Origin: Marinobacter sp. S6332
GTDB taxonomy: Bacteria; Pseudomonadota; Gammaproteobacteria; Pseudomonadales; Oleiphilaceae
DNA: 64,000 nucleotides
NCBI RefSeq assembly: GCF_023016045.1
Contig: NZ_JALKAP010000006.1
Location: 191,909-255,908, forward strand
Reading direction: 5' to 3'
Below are positions 43,028 to 54,575 of this stretch, piece after piece. The notes under the pieces are model-generated. The model had not been told where the DNA came from. It searched no databases and was given only the letters and a program-made list of their open reading frames with translations. Position numbers and translations under genes: made by a program. The first letter of the stretch is position 1; every line of letters starts with the position of its first letter.

Positions 43028-43174
43028 AATCAGATCCCTGGTCCAGTGGTCAATCTCATCCGGAGCATGTTGTCAGGCTCCATGGTTATATTTAATGGGC
43101 GATATTGTAGGGAGCAGCCCGCACTGCCGCAAGCGTCTGGCCGCTATAACCTTATTACTCAGGTCAATTTCCCC

Positions 43175-45793
43175 TCAATTTTTCAATAATTTTTTCAATT
43201 CATAGAGCCGGTTCATGGCTTCTCTGGGGGATAAGTCGTCCAGATCGAGGCTTTTTAAAGCGTCTTCAACAGCGCTGGGCTCTGCACTGGCAAACATATC
43301 ACCTTGGTATACGGTTTGGGTGGGTATTGCTGGCTGTCTTTTGGGTGACTCTGCGACGGATTTAGATGCAATGGTTGCAGGTACAGCGCTGCCCTCTAGC
43401 AATTTTAACTGCGCCTTGGCGTTGCCTATAACACTCTGAGGTACGCCTGCCAGTTTCGCGACTTGCAGGCCATAGCTCTGGCTGGCGGGGCCTTCGTGTA
43501 CATTGTGCAGGAATACGATGCTGTCGTCGTGCTCTGTTGCTGTGAGGTGCACGTTCACTGCGAGCTCAAGATCGTCTGCAAGCTGCGTAAGTTCAAAGTA
43601 GTGAGTAGCAAACAGGGTGTAACAGCGAATTTCTTTTGCCAAATGTTCTGCAGTCGCCCAAGCCAGAGACAAACCATCAAAGGTGCTCGTGCCCCGGCCC
43701 ACTTCGTCCATCAGTACAATGCTGAGTTCAGTGGCATTATGCAGAATGTTCGCGGTTTCGGTCATTTCCACCATAAAGGTCGAACGCCCGCCAGCGATAT
43801 CATCCGATGACCCCATCCGAGTAAAGATTCGATCAACCGGCCCCAGTACGGCGCGATTGGCGGGCACAAAACTCCCGGTGTAAGCCAACAAAGCGATCAG
43901 CGCCGCTTGGCGCATGTAGGTGGACTTACCGCCCATGTTGGGGCCGGTAATAACCAGCATGCGGCGCTGCGTATCCATTAGCAGGTTGTTGGGTACGAAA
44001 GGCTCATCCAGAAGCTGTTCAACCACCGGGTGGCGGGCATCCTCAACATCAAACCCCGGGGCATCACGAAACTCCGGTGCAACAAAGCGTAAGGTGGTGG
44101 CGCGTTCAGCGAAGTTGCTGATCACATCCAGCTCTGACAACGCCTGTGCGGCATCCTGCAGGGGGGCGAGTTGTTCGGCAACGGTTTCTAACACCTCGTC
44201 ATAAAGTGCTTTTTCTCTAGCCAACGCACGGCTCTTGGCACTTAAAGCTTTGTCTTCGAACTCTTTCAGCTCCGGTGTAATAAAACGTTCTGCGTTCTTT
44301 AGAGTCTGACGGCGGATGTAATCCACCGGAGCTTGAGCAGACTGAGCCCGGCTGATTTCGATGTAGTAGCCGTGTACCCGGTTGTAGCCAACCTTCAAGG
44401 TGCTTATACCGGTGCGCTGCCGTTCACGGGTTTCGACATCCAACAGGTACTGACCCGCGTTCTCGCTGATGTTACGCAGCTCGTCCAGTTCTTCATCAAA
44501 GCCCTCTCGAATCACCCCGCCTTCGCGAATTACGACGGGAGGGTTGTCGATAATCGCGCGCTCCAGCATGTCGGCGAGCTCGGGGTATTCGCCTATTACC
44601 GTCGCGAGCTTAACAATGTGGTGGGAGTTAACCGGCTTTAGGGCTTTCTGTAATTCTGGCAGTGCATGAAAGGCGTCCCGCAAGCGCGCAAGGTCTCTCG
44701 GGCGGGCCGAGCGCAGGGCCACACGAGCGAGCACACGTTCAATATCGCCGACGGTTTTGAGCAAGTCGTGTACAGGCTCGTAATGGAAGCCTTCAAGCAG
44801 GGCGGATACGGCTTGCTGGCGTTGCTGAACCACATTTACATCCCGCAGAGGTCGGTTTAGCCAGCGCCGCAACTCGCGGCCGCCCATAGAAGTAGCGGTT
44901 TTATCCATTACCCAGGCCAGTGTGTGCTGATGGCCGCCCATAAGATTAATGTCGATTTCTAGGTTGCGGCGGCTGGTAGCATCGAGAACCACCGCTTCAT
45001 CCCGGCGTTCCCGGGTGAGTTTGCGAATGTGGGGTAGGGCAGTGCGCTGAGTTTCTTTCGCGTATTGCAACAGGCAACCAGCTGCACAAATAGCCAAGCT
45101 TAGATCTTCGCAGCCGAAGCCGGTGAGGTCGCGAACCTGCAGTTGCTGGGTGAGTACCCGGCGCGCAGTATCCGATTCAAAAAGCCAGGGGCCTTGGCGC
45201 CGAATGCCGGTAAGCCCAGCGACAACGTCCGGGTAGGGGAAATCTTCGCTGATAAGAATCTCCGCTGGGCGTAGCCGTTGCAGTTCGCCTTGTAGGGCTT
45301 CCAGACTATCCAGTTCTGAAACAACAAAACGACCGCTGGAGATATCCAGTGAGGCAAAACCGAAGTGCTCGCGCTGATGGTAGATTGCAGCTAGCAAGTT
45401 GTCGCGGCGGTCTTCCAGGTAGGCGTCGTCGCTTAGAGTGCCCGGGGTAACAATTCTAACCACCTGGCGATCTACCGGGCCTTTGCTGGTTGCCGGGTCG
45501 CCAATTTGCTCAACTATGGCAATGGATTGACCGGCGCGGACCAGACGGGCAATGTAGCCTTCAGATGAATGAAACGGGATACCCGCCATGGGAATCGGGT
45601 TACCGCCGGATTGCCCCCTTGCTGTGAGGGTAATATCCATTAACTCTGCGGCTTTCTTGGCGTCGTCATAAAACAGCTCGTAAAAGTCACCCATGCGGTA
45701 GAACACCAACTCATCCGGGTGCTGGCCCTTGATTTTGAGGTATTGCTGCATCATGGGAGTGTGCTGGGGTTTGCTGTTTTGAGCTGCTGACAT
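43175..45793 (-). CDS. mutS: DNA mismatch repair protein MutS
   Basis: Mismatch recognition ATPase of 872 aa. The start [19 protein letters not shown] is chosen at 45793 because it leads straight into the mismatch-binding domain, with the Phe-x-Glu motif in [17 protein letters not shown]. Walker [11 protein letters not shown] and Walker B ([15 protein letters not shown]) are near the end, with the dimerisation tail after. A longer open frame up to 45991 adds no family sequence. It is divergent from cinA. Confidence 0.97.
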   Translation of the reverse strand: MSAAQNSKPQHTPMMQQYLKIKGQHPDELVFYRMGDFYELFYDDAKKAAELMDITLTARGQSGGNPIPMAGIPFHSSEGYIARLVRAGQSIAIVEQIGDPATSKGPVDRQVVRIVTPGTLSDDAYLEDRRDNLLAAIYHQREHFGFASLDISSGRFVVSELDSLEALQGELQRLRPAEILISEDFPYPDVVAGLTGIRRQGPWLFESDTARRVLTQQLQVRDLTGFGCEDLSLAICAAGCLLQYAKETQRTALPHIRKLTRERRDEAVVLDATSRRNLEIDINLMGGHQHTLAWVMDKTATSMGGRELRRWLNRPLRDVNVVQQRQQAVSALLEGFHYEPVHDLLKTVGDIERVLARVALRSARPRDLARLRDAFHALPELQKALKPVNSHHIVKLATVIGEYPELADMLERAIIDNPPVVIREGGVIREGFDEELDELRNISENAGQYLLDVETRERQRTGISTLKVGYNRVHGYYIEISRAQSAQAPVDYIRRQTLKNAERFITPELKEFEDKALSAKSRALAREKALYDEVLETVAEQLAPLQDAAQALSELDVISNFAERATTLRFVAPEFRDAPGFDVEDARHPVVEQLLDEPFVPNNLLMDTQRRMLVITGPNMGGKSTYMRQAALIALLAYTGSFVPANRAVLGPVDRIFTRMGSSDDIAGGRSTFMVEMTETANILHNATELSIVLMDEVGRGTSTFDGLSLAWATAEHLAKEIRCYTLFATHYFELTQLADDLELAVNVHLTATEHDDSIVFLHNVHEGPASQSYGLQVAKLAGVPQSVIGNAKAQLKLLEGSAVPATIASKSVAESPKRQPAIPTQTVYQGDMFASAEPSAVEDALKSLDLDDLSPREAMNRLYELKKLLKN

Positions 45794-45875
45794 GGACGAG
45801 TCCGGATAATCTTGCTTTGGATGAAGCCACGGATTGTAAGAAAATAACGCCCGTGATGAAACGAGGGAGACCATT

Positions 45876-46391
45876 ATGCCTGCCACTGACCACGAACTCG
45901 AACACGCAGGAAACCAGTTGGCTGATGAATTGCTAAAAGCTGGGCTCACGGTAGTTACTGCGGAAAGCTGCACTGGTGGCTGGGTGGCCAAGGTGTTGAC
46001 CGATAAAGCGGGATCTTCCGCCTACGTGATAGGCGGTCTGGTTACCTACAGCAATGAGGCGAAGCAAAAACTTCTGAGTGTTACCGGTAGGTCGCTGGAC
46101 AACCACGGAGCCGTAAGCGAACCGGTGGTTCGCGAAATGGTTGCCGGTGCACTGGCAACAACCGGGGCGGATGTTGCAGTTGCGATTAGCGGCGTAGCAG
46201 GGCCCGGTGGTGGTTCTGAGGAAAAGCCGGTAGGAACAGTTTGGTTTGCCTGGGGGAGTGGTATCGAGAGTACCGAAGCGGTTGTTCAGCATTTCGCTGG
46301 CGACCGTGATCAGGTGCGTCGACAGGCGGTTCTCTTTGCCCTGCAAGGTGTTAGGGAGTTTTTGAAACAAACCTGTAGGCTTTCACAATAA
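45876..46391 (+). CDS. pncC: CinA C-terminal family amidase (nicotinamide-nucleotide amidohydrolase)
   Basis: 171-aa stand-alone CinA C-terminal domain, which deamidates NMN in pyridine-nucleotide recycling. The motif TAESCTGG carries the catalytic Ser, followed by [26 protein letters not shown] and [22 protein letters not shown], the family signature. GGGAGA lies about 7 bases before ATG 45876. It lies directly upstream of recA, the order usual in gammaproteobacteria. Confidence 0.93.
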   Translation: MPATDHELEHAGNQLADELLKAGLTVVTAESCTGGWVAKVLTDKAGSSAYVIGGLVTYSNEAKQKLLSVTGRSLDNHGAVSEPVVREMVAGALATTGADVAVAISGVAGPGGGSEEKPVGTVWFAWGSGIESTEAVVQHFAGDRDQVRRQAVLFALQGVREFLKQTCRLSQ

Positions 46392-46397
46392 CAGGGG

Positions 46398-46443
46398 TTG
46401 GCCTCTTCTTCGGGGTATGTTTTAATACTGTTCAAATATACAG
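46398..46443 (+). promoter_or_regulatory. recA promoter with LexA (SOS) box
   Basis: TTGGCC (46398-46403), a 17-base spacer and TTTAAT (46421-46426) form the promoter. Immediately after it, CTGT-TCAAATAT-ACAG (46428-46443) matches the LexA consensus CTGT-N8-ACAG exactly. It therefore overlaps the expected transcription start, where LexA would block initiation. Confidence 0.85.
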
Positions 46444-46540
46444 GGAATCTGCTGTAACCACTGTACGGCTTCCTGTTTAACTATATCTCCACCGGCTTGA
46501 CTACAGTGCCGTTGGCCAAGGCAACAGAGGGTTTACACTG

Positions 46541-47587
<1,047 letters not shown>

Positions 47588-47604
47588 GACAGCGTGAGGT
47601 GCAT

Positions 47605-48075
47605 ATGGACCGAAAAAAGAAATTACTTATCGTATCCCATGCTCCTTCCCCGAATACTCTCACCCTGCGCGACGCAGTCGCGCGGGGTGCAGGGCACGAA
47701 GATATCGAAAACGTAGAAGTAACCTTGCTGGCGCCATTAGACGCTGGTCCGGATGATGTTCTTGCCTGTGATGCCATTATCCTCGGCACCACTGAAAATC
47801 TAGGTTATATGAGCGGCGCTTTGAAGGACTTCTTTGATCGCAGCTACTACCCATGCCTAGAGAAAACCCAAGCTCTCCCATTTGCTTACTACATACGCGC
47901 TGGCCACGATGGCACCGGTACTCGCAGGGCAATAGAGAGCATTACTACCGGCTTAAAATGGCGCCTAGTTCAAGAGCCTGTTATCTGTCGGGGGGAGTTT
48001 CAGGAGGAGTTTGTTGACCAATGTGAGGAGCTTGGAATGTCGATAGCAGCCAGCTTAGAGGCGGGGATTATCTGA
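47605..48075 (+). CDS. Flavodoxin-fold NAD(P)H-dependent oxidoreductase
   Basis: 156-aa flavodoxin-like protein: phosphate-binding loop SHAPSPNTLTLRD near the start, acidic second strand LLAPLDAGPDD, then the isoalloxazine-contact loop GTTENLGYMSGALKDFFDRSY typical of WrbA/NAD(P)H reductases. ATG 47605 has GAGG at 5 bases, preferable to the GTG at 47599. It starts 17 bases after recA and may be carried on the recA transcript, so it could be SOS-inducible by read-through. Function unknown. Confidence 0.82.
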   Translation: MDRKKKLLIVSHAPSPNTLTLRDAVARGAGHEDIENVEVTLLAPLDAGPDDVLACDAIILGTTENLGYMSGALKDFFDRSYYPCLEKTQALPFAYYIRAGHDGTGTRRAIESITTGLKWRLVQEPVICRGEFQEEFVDQCEELGMSIAASLEAGII

Positions 48076-48271
48076 GGTGCTCTGCCGAGAAAAGCATTAA
48101 GCATCAGCTAACATGTCCTGCTTCTCATATGGCAATAGCCAGCTTGAGCAGGCGTTCCAACGCACTGAACCGGTCTGGCTACATAGGAGGGGCCACCTAC
48201 CACGGCAACAATATGTCAAAATACCGTTCCGATCATCATGTAATCGGACGGCTCTAAATTGAGGGCAATTG

Positions 48272-49573
48272 TTAATTTTCGGGCCGGGTTCCAATTTTAA
48301 CAGTCACGCAATGGAGATTCTCGTGGCGAGTGGCTGTGTAATGCCATCCGATCCTTTGACTGAGGGTTGTTGTCAGTTCCAGGCCCAGACCATAACCCGT
48401 GTTTTCTGACGATGCCGGGGACTGGTTTTGCACATCCGGTTCTGCCGGGTTGCTGATCGCAACCCTGTCTTCCTTCTGATCGATAACAACGATCCCCTCC
48501 CAGCAGTGCTGATAAGCGTTCCGAATCAGATTGCCGAGAATGATGCGTGCCGGCACCAAAGGAACGGTGCAGCTGTACGGGGAGGTACTAATCTCCGTGG
48601 TCACGGGCTTTCCGGCCAAAAGATACGACATTTCAGCAGCCAATTCCCGTACCAACTCTGACAGGTCGACAACCTCGGACTGAAGCGGCGTGTCTGGTTC
48701 ATGATTCAACCAGAGCAGCGTCTCGGTAAGATGCTTCATAGTCAGACTAGCGCGGTCGATACGATCGACGATGCTCTGCTCGTCTTCGAACTTTTCGCGC
48801 TTTTGCGTCAGTTTTCGTTGCAGTTCGATGTTGGAACGAATCGTACTGATGGGTGTCCGGAGTTCATGGCTGGCGTGTCTGAGAAACCGCCGTTCACGCT
48901 CCACCGCTTGCTGCACTGTTGAAAGGCTGTTTCGGATAAGTTCCGCCATTTCATTCAGCTCAGGATAAGAAAAATCCGGCACCGGATCCGAGAGTTTTTC
49001 GTTGTCGAGGGAATGAGTCCAGGCGCGCAGCGCTGTCATGGGGCGAGACACGTGCCACAGAAGCAGCCAGCCAACGATAGAAACGAAACCAATCACCAGA
49101 ATACTGACGGTTAGCGCGAACACTCGGTTTTGCCGAGAGGCTTGAGGTAGCACCTCCGAGGCTTGTCGAGGTGTCACGTTCTGGCTCATGTAAAGTGGGC
49201 CGTGAGCGGTATCGTCGCGCATTGCAAAGACGATTGACTTCGGACGGCTGAACCAGGCGCTATCTGCTTGCTTAAATAACTGGCCAGACTTGCCCGGCCC
49301 ATTCGGAAAAGCACGAAGAGCATAATCCGGCATGTCGCTCCATTGTGTTGCAACATCAAAACCGCTGAACTCTCTGACCTGCTCGCTTTCCACTGCGCCA
49401 AACACCTCACTGAACGTTCGAGCAGCTTTTTCCATATTGCCTGCCATTGCCGCATCCAGCCCCCGAATAAAGTGTTCCTTTGAGACCAGCGAATAGGCGA
49501 GGGCCAGGATGAGGCCCAAAGCCAGAAAGGAGGCTATCAGAACCGCTCTGAGGCTAATCCCCGATCTACGCAT
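48272..49573 (-). CDS. Two-component sensor histidine kinase of the RND operon
   Basis: 433-aa membrane kinase. Start MRRSGISLRAVLIASFLALG (49573) overlaps the response-regulator stop by 8 bases; a longer frame exists but lies inside the regulator gene. Helices at about 9-28 and 163-183 flank a periplasmic sensor of about 130 residues. A HAMP segment follows, then HisKA with H236 (RHASHELRTPISTIRSN) and HATPase_c (NLIRNAYQHCWEG; GYGLGLELTT). It is last in the efflux operon, so kinase, regulator and pump are made from one mRNA. Confidence 0.93.
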   Translation of the reverse strand: MRRSGISLRAVLIASFLALGLILALAYSLVSKEHFIRGLDAAMAGNMEKAARTFSEVFGAVESEQVREFSGFDVATQWSDMPDYALRAFPNGPGKSGQLFKQADSAWFSRPKSIVFAMRDDTAHGPLYMSQNVTPRQASEVLPQASRQNRVFALTVSILVIGFVSIVGWLLLWHVSRPMTALRAWTHSLDNEKLSDPVPDFSYPELNEMAELIRNSLSTVQQAVERERRFLRHASHELRTPISTIRSNIELQRKLTQKREKFEDEQSIVDRIDRASLTMKHLTETLLWLNHEPDTPLQSEVVDLSELVRELAAEMSYLLAGKPVTTEISTSPYSCTVPLVPARIILGNLIRNAYQHCWEGIVVIDQKEDRVAISNPAEPDVQNQSPASSENTGYGLGLELTTTLSQRIGWHYTATRHENLHCVTVKIGTRPEN

Positions 49574-50255
49574 TTGTTTTGCCTGTTCCCGGAGGTTTGA
49601 TGGCAAAGCCGACTCCGCTAATGGTGTGCAGAAGCGGTTCGGCAAAGGGGCCGTCGACGGCCTTGCGGAGGTTATATATGTGAACTTTCAAGCTATTGCT
49701 GTCGGGGTGCTCGTCGCCCCACGCAGCATCCATCAACTCCTCACGAGATACCGGGGACGGTGAGGCACGCATCAGGCGTTCGAGCAGGCGCCAGCTCGTG
49801 GGCGACAGTTTCAGGGCATGACCGTTTCGCTGCACGTTCTTGTCACTGAGGTTCATCTGCAGATCGCCGCAGGTGAGCTTCTGGATCTGACCGCTGCGCC
49901 TGTGTGAAAGCGCCCGGACTCTGGCCAACAGCTCCTCCATTTCGAAGGGTTTGACCAGATAATCGTCGGTGCCGGCGTTAAACCCCTGTAGCTTATCGTC
50001 AAGTTGGTCACGCGCTGTCAGCATCAGTACGGGGGTATCGTTGCCATGCTCCCGCAAACGCTGACAAAGCCCAAGGCCGTCCAGGCGAGGCATATTAATA
50101 TCGAGCAACAGCACGTCGTAGCTGTTTTGTTCGATCAGAGTGAGCGCTGCAATACCGTTACTGACGTGGTCACAGATGAACCCCTCCAGCTCCAGATATT
50201 GCACCAACGTCTGGGCCAGGTCGAGATCGTCTTCGGCCAATAACAACTTCAGCAT
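49566..50255 (-). CDS. OmpR-family response regulator of the RND operon
   Basis: 229-aa regulator: receiver with acidic pair EDD (8-10), phosphoacceptor D52 in VLLLDINMPRLDG, Lys in LVKPFEMEELLAR, then a winged-helix C-terminus (GHALKLSPTSWRLLERLMRASP...LKVHIYNLRKAVDGP). Its start overlaps the pump stop by 7 bases. A CTTAA-N6-GTTAA direct repeat upstream of the operon (56013-56028) resembles binding sites of PmrA/QseB-type members, suggesting autoregulation of the whole operon. Confidence 0.93.
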   Translation of the reverse strand: MLKLLLAEDDLDLAQTLVQYLELEGFICDHVSNGIAALTLIEQNSYDVLLLDINMPRLDGLGLCQRLREHGNDTPVLMLTARDQLDDKLQGFNAGTDDYLVKPFEMEELLARVRALSHRRSGQIQKLTCGDLQMNLSDKNVQRNGHALKLSPTSWRLLERLMRASPSPVSREELMDAAWGDEHPDSNSLKVHIYNLRKAVDGPFAEPLLHTISGVGFAIKPPGTGKTNA

Positions 50256-53200
50256 GGATCGGACTCTTGTTTAACTGGCCTCACAGTAGACCAACGGCGA
50301 ATATCTGTGAACCTTTCGGTCACGTCGTGCTGAATAGCGACCAGTACAGGTATCAGAATGAGGGTGATGACGGTTGCGAACATAATCCCGTATCCCAATG
50401 CCACGGCGGCCGGTATCAGAAACTGTGCCTGTGCTGATGTTTCGAACAGCAGAGGCGCTAGGCCGGCGAAGGTTGTGACTGACGTCAAAAGAACCGCGCG
50501 CAGACGGCTCCTGCAAGCTTTACTGATCGCTTCGATCTGATGGTCTGCATCGGGTTTCAGTTCATTGTAACGGGATACCAATAAAAGGCTGTCATTCACG
50601 ACAACACCACTGAGCGCAATAATACCATTGAGCGACAGAATGCTGATGGAAAGATCGTTCATCCAGTGCCCCAGGATTGCTCCGACAATTCCGAACGGAA
50701 TGGCGGTCATAATGAGGACGGGCTGAATGTAGGATTTCAGAGGGATCGCCAGCAGCATGTAGATGACAAGCATGGCGATCATGAACACGTGCACCATGGA
50801 ATTCTGTGTTTCTGCCTGCTGCTCCGCTTCACCGGCAAAATTGATATCCAGTCCCGGGTATTGCCGCTCCAGTGTTGGAACCAGATCCTGCTGCAGGCTG
50901 GCGACCAGCTCGGACGCCGACAGCATGTCCTTGTCCACCTCGGCGGAGAGATAAAGCGCCCGCTTACCGTTAATGCGAGTGATGATGTCCCGGGAGTAGC
51001 CGTAGGTGACCTTGGCAACACTGGACAGTGGAAGCACGGTGCCGTCGTCTGTGCGGATGTTGGCATTCAGTACGTCAGTCGGATTTTCCCGGGCCCCCTC
51101 CGGGTAGCGGACTTTAACCTCTACTTCGTCGTTGCTGCGCTGGAAGCGTTGAACAACCTGACCACTGAAGGCCTGGAGCACTTGCCGGGCCAGATTATCG
51201 GTACTCAAGCCCAGGGCTTTTCCTTGAGCGTTGAGTTCAAGGAGCAGGCGGGGCTGGCTGGCTTCGATAGTGTCTTCAATACCACTGACCGCCGGGATAG
51301 TTGAGAGCTGTTCCTTTATGTCCCGACCGGCTGCTGTCAGCAATTCATCGTCATTAGCCCTGAGTTCAATCCGAAGCGCGTCTACCGTTTCGCGCCGGCT
51401 CGCGACGCTCAGGGTTCGCACACCCTCAGGCAGACCAGCGCTACGTCTCCATTGGTTGGAAAACGTGTTGAGATCGTATGGGGAATCTTGCGCCAACTCT
51501 ATCGTGACTGTTCCAGACTGGTCACTTTCGGAGAGTAACTGCAGGTTGGCGATGCCGGTTTCTACTTCCACGTTGGCGCGCTTAATGAGTTGCTCATCCA
51601 CTTGATAAGCTTTTTGCTCCAGAGCAAGCAGTGCGGAATGAGTCAGGCCAAAACTGGCGTCGGTTTCCATGCTGACGTTTGCCCGGACTGTGTCACCAGG
51701 TATGTTCGGAAAAAAACTGGTCTTGACGGTACCGTTAAAAGGCATCGCCATAACCAGCACAAATAAAGCAAGGAATAAAACCAGAACGGCATACCGGTAA
51801 GTAAGTGCCCAGTCGATAACCGATTTATAGATCCGGTCGTTGAACCACTGAAGCCCGGAATCGGCTCCCTGCTGGATGCGTCGCCAGACTTCAAGGAACG
51901 GGTTGCCACCGGCTCTACGGTGGGTGTTCAGGTGTGCCAGGTGAGCCGGCAGAATGAGCTTCGACTCAACAATCGACAACAAAAGACAAATAGTGACAAC
52001 GGTAGCGAACTGGGCGTAGATCTGTCCAAGCCTGCCGCTGAGATTCGACAGAGAATAGAAAGCCACTACGGTTGTAAACACGCCAAAGAGTGTAGGCACT
52101 GCCACTCGCAGGGTGCCTCGAATGGTATTGCGAAGGGTATCGCCTTCCTGTTTGCGCACGGTGTAAATGCTTTCGCCCACAACCACGGCATCATCCACCA
52201 CAATTCCCAACGCCATGATGAAACCAAAGGTGGTGAACTCGTTCAGTGAAAGACCGGCAAACCGGTCGCCCATGAAATACAGGGTTCCGAAGAAGATAAA
52301 TGGCAAACCCATGGATACCCAGAAAGCCACCGTCAGGTTCAGGAACACCGCCAGCAGAACGAACACCATCAAAATGCCGGTCAGTGCGTTGCTAACGAGC
52401 AGATCCAGCCGCTCACTGATAGAGGTGCTCCTGTCGTACCAGCTGGTAAGCTCTACACCCTGTGGCAGAGCTCCGTTGCCATGCCATTCCTCGGCCACCT
52501 GTTTGGCGGCTTCAACCGTGTCGGTGATGTCATCTAGGCCAGTGGTGATCACTTGCAGCGCAACGCTGTTTTCGCCGGCAAAGCGGGACAACACAGCGGT
52601 ACCATCGTCGTAGGTCTCGTTAATAGAGGCGACATCACCCAAAGCGACAATCACGCCATCGCTGCTGGTGATTAGAGGAATGGCTGCAAATTCTTCTTTA
52701 AGGTAAGCCTGTTGCGAAGCTTTCAGTTGCAGATAGACCTGTTCATTTTTAAGGACCGCCGTCATCGTGCTGGAGGAACCCTGATTGATCGCATCTTCGA
52801 CATCGGACAGGGATAATCCGTAGGCCTGTAGTCGCCCCTCATCGATCTCTATCGACATCATGGGGTCAAGCCAACCCGATTTGCTGACCCGGCTGATTGT
52901 AGGCTTTGCAAGCAAGTCAGATTTCAGCTCTTCGGCCAGTTGTTGCAGAGTGTGGCGGTCTGCTTCGCCATGTAGCTGCAACCAGAGCGAGTGCTCTGCA
53001 CGTTCCGCTTTTTCGATAACCGGGCTTTCAGCGTCGGCCGGAAACGTGGAAATGGCATCCACCTTGTTTTTGACATCTCGTAACAACACATCCAGGTCGT
53101 AATCGCTTTGCTTTTCGACAGTGACTGTCGTGCCGCTGGCAGACGATGTGCTGGTAATGTCATCAATACCGTTAACATCTTCAAGTTGTTCTTCAATCTT

Positions 53201-53416
53201 GATGGCCAGCCCTTCCTCCGACTGCTGGGCTGAGCCACTGTCGTAAGTGACCGAGATGGTCAGGCTGTCCGGCTCGATGCTAGGGAATGCTTCTTTACGA
53301 AGATCTCCCGCCTGGAGAACACCAAGGCCAATGACCAGGACCAGCAAGAGATTGGCCGCGACCGGGTTATTGGCAAACCAGGGTATGATGCCCTTGTTCC
53401 AGCTTTGATCAGTCAT
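50249..53416 (-). CDS. RND efflux transporter permease (second system)
   Basis: 1055-aa 12-helix proton-driven exporter. It starts with GIIPWFANNPVAANLLLVLV (first helix), has porter-domain landmarks (SEEGLAIKIEEQLEDVNGID) and carries the intact proton-relay pair in helix 4 (GIVVDDAVVVGESIYT), unlike the pump at 2945. Helix 10 reads GVVVNDSLLLV. Its start overlaps the adaptor stop by 8 bases and its stop overlaps the regulator start by 7. Part of a complete tripartite pump. Confidence 0.93.
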   Translation of the reverse strand: MTDQSWNKGIIPWFANNPVAANLLLVLVIGLGVLQAGDLRKEAFPSIEPDSLTISVTYDSGSAQQSEEGLAIKIEEQLEDVNGIDDITSTSSASGTTVTVEKQSDYDLDVLLRDVKNKVDAISTFPADAESPVIEKAERAEHSLWLQLHGEADRHTLQQLAEELKSDLLAKPTISRVSKSGWLDPMMSIEIDEGRLQAYGLSLSDVEDAINQGSSSTMTAVLKNEQVYLQLKASQQAYLKEEFAAIPLITSSDGVIVALGDVASINETYDDGTAVLSRFAGENSVALQVITTGLDDITDTVEAAKQVAEEWHGNGALPQGVELTSWYDRSTSISERLDLLVSNALTGILMVFVLLAVFLNLTVAFWVSMGLPFIFFGTLYFMGDRFAGLSLNEFTTFGFIMALGIVVDDAVVVGESIYTVRKQEGDTLRNTIRGTLRVAVPTLFGVFTTVVAFYSLSNLSGRLGQIYAQFATVVTICLLLSIVESKLILPAHLAHLNTHRRAGGNPFLEVWRRIQQGADSGLQWFNDRIYKSVIDWALTYRYAVLVLFLALFVLVMAMPFNGTVKTSFFPNIPGDTVRANVSMETDASFGLTHSALLALEQKAYQVDEQLIKRANVEVETGIANLQLLSESDQSGTVTIELAQDSPYDLNTFSNQWRRSAGLPEGVRTLSVASRRETVDALRIELRANDDELLTAAGRDIKEQLSTIPAVSGIEDTIEASQPRLLLELNAQGKALGLSTDNLARQVLQAFSGQVVQRFQRSNDEVEVKVRYPEGARENPTDVLNANIRTDDGTVLPLSSVAKVTYGYSRDIITRINGKRALYLSAEVDKDMLSASELVASLQQDLVPTLERQYPGLDINFAGEAEQQAETQNSMVHVFMIAMLVIYMLLAIPLKSYIQPVLIMTAIPFGIVGAILGHWMNDLSISILSLNGIIALSGVVVNDSLLLVSRYNELKPDADHQIEAISKACRSRLRAVLLTSVTTFAGLAPLLFETSAQAQFLIPAAVALGYGIMFATVITLILIPVLVAIQHDVTERFTDIRRWSTVRPVKQESDPC

Positions 53417-54575
53417 CGGATGCCTCCACCGGATTAACGGCCATACCTGGCATGTAGGTACTCAATGGATGGGTTAGCACGTTCACGGTTTGGCCATAAA
53501 GCGAAGCCGGTGGGCGGATATAGATAGCCTGCTCGTCACTGGCAACCGGGTCTGCGGAGAACCTGGCCAGAACGCCATTGTTTACGTACCAGACTTCCCC
53601 TCGCTGGCTGAGTGAAGACGAAGGCAAACGCCAGAGGTCGCTCAGTTCACGGCCTTTGATTTCTGCCCGGAGGAAAGCGCCGGGGGCCAGCATGTCGGCC
53701 TGTTCCAGTGGCCGTTCTACAGCCGCGATCACTGACTGCTGCCGGGTTGTATCATCCAGGTGCAGTTCCGTGCGCTGTATATAACCGTGCCATTGCTGCC
53801 CGGTTTCAACGGAAAACAGGCTTACCGGCCACTGGCCTTTGCCCAACACTTCGATATCCGGTAGCTTCTGCCAGCCGAGTTGAGATAGAGGCAAAGAGAT
53901 CTCAATTCGGTCCGCACTGTAGAGTTCGGCTATGTTGTTACCGGCCTGCAAGTAACTGCCCGGTGAGACTGAGCGACTGACAATCAGCGCGTCAAAAGGC
54001 GCTCGAACACGAGTTTGTGCCAGATCTTTTTCGGCACTGATCACCGCAGCCTCGGCGTTAGCGACTGCCGCTTGAGCTTGTTTTACCTGAGGTTCACGCA
54101 GCACCAGTGGAGAGTCCGGCTCGCCGGTCATACCGGAAGCCTTCCACTCCAGAACAGCCTGTTCTGCTTCTCTTTCGGCTTCGAGAAGTTCTACCTGTGC
54201 ACTGGCCAGATCATTTTCTGCGCTGGCAAGCGCCGCACGATAATCGCTGTCTTCCAATGTCAAAAGAAGGTCGCCTTTGCTGACGATACGGCCGGATTCA
54301 AACGTGCTTGCCAGTTCAGATACCTGGCCGGAAACCTGAGCAGTGAGCGCAATTTCATACCTGGACCTGGCCGCACCATAAGCTTCAACGTTGACGATGT
54401 GAGACCCGGTGATTACCGGAATAACACCGACATCCGGTGAAATACCACCACCCTCTTTCGCGGGCAGTGGTCGACTTTCCTGTTCTTGAAGCTTCTGACC
54501 GTTATAGAGGAATACAGTGATCAGCACGCCAACGGCGGCCAACAAAACAAGCCATTTTGCGTATGGTCGGATCAT
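53409..54575 (-). CDS. RND periplasmic adaptor (second system)
   Basis: 388-aa membrane fusion protein. One N-terminal helix (about 8-24, WLVLLAAVGVLITVFLY), lipoyl halves (ALTAQVSGQVSELA...VRAPFDALIVSRSV), an alpha-hairpin of about 80 residues rich in Ala/Glu (SAENDLASAQVELLEAEREA), then beta-barrel and membrane-proximal domains. The ATG overlaps the upstream channel gene by 4 bases and its stop overlaps the pump start by 8. Confidence 0.92.
   Translation of the reverse strand: MIRPYAKWLVLLAAVGVLITVFLYNGQKLQEQESRPLPAKEGGGISPDVGVIPVITGSHIVNVEAYGAARSRYEIALTAQVSGQVSELASTFESGRIVSKGDLLLTLEDSDYRAALASAENDLASAQVELLEAEREAEQAVLEWKASGMTGEPDSPLVLREPQVKQAQAAVANAEAAVISAEKDLAQTRVRAPFDALIVSRSVSPGSYLQAGNNIAELYSADRIEISLPLSQLGWQKLPDIEVLGKGQWPVSLFSVETGQQWHGYIQRTELHLDDTTRQQSVIAAVERPLEQADMLAPGAFLRAEIKGRELSDLWRLPSSSLSQRGEVWYVNNGVLARFSADPVASDEQAIYIRPPASLYGQTVNVLTHPLSTYMPGMAVNPVEASDD

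Noticed and set aside
45794-45991. Upstream extension of mutS to 45991
   Set aside because: The added 66 residues have no MutS similarity and would overlap cinA; MSAAQ at 45793 leads into the known N-terminal domain.
50666-51304. 212-codon plus-strand ORF inside the second RND pump
   Set aside because: Shadow frame; the pump's motifs are on the minus strand.
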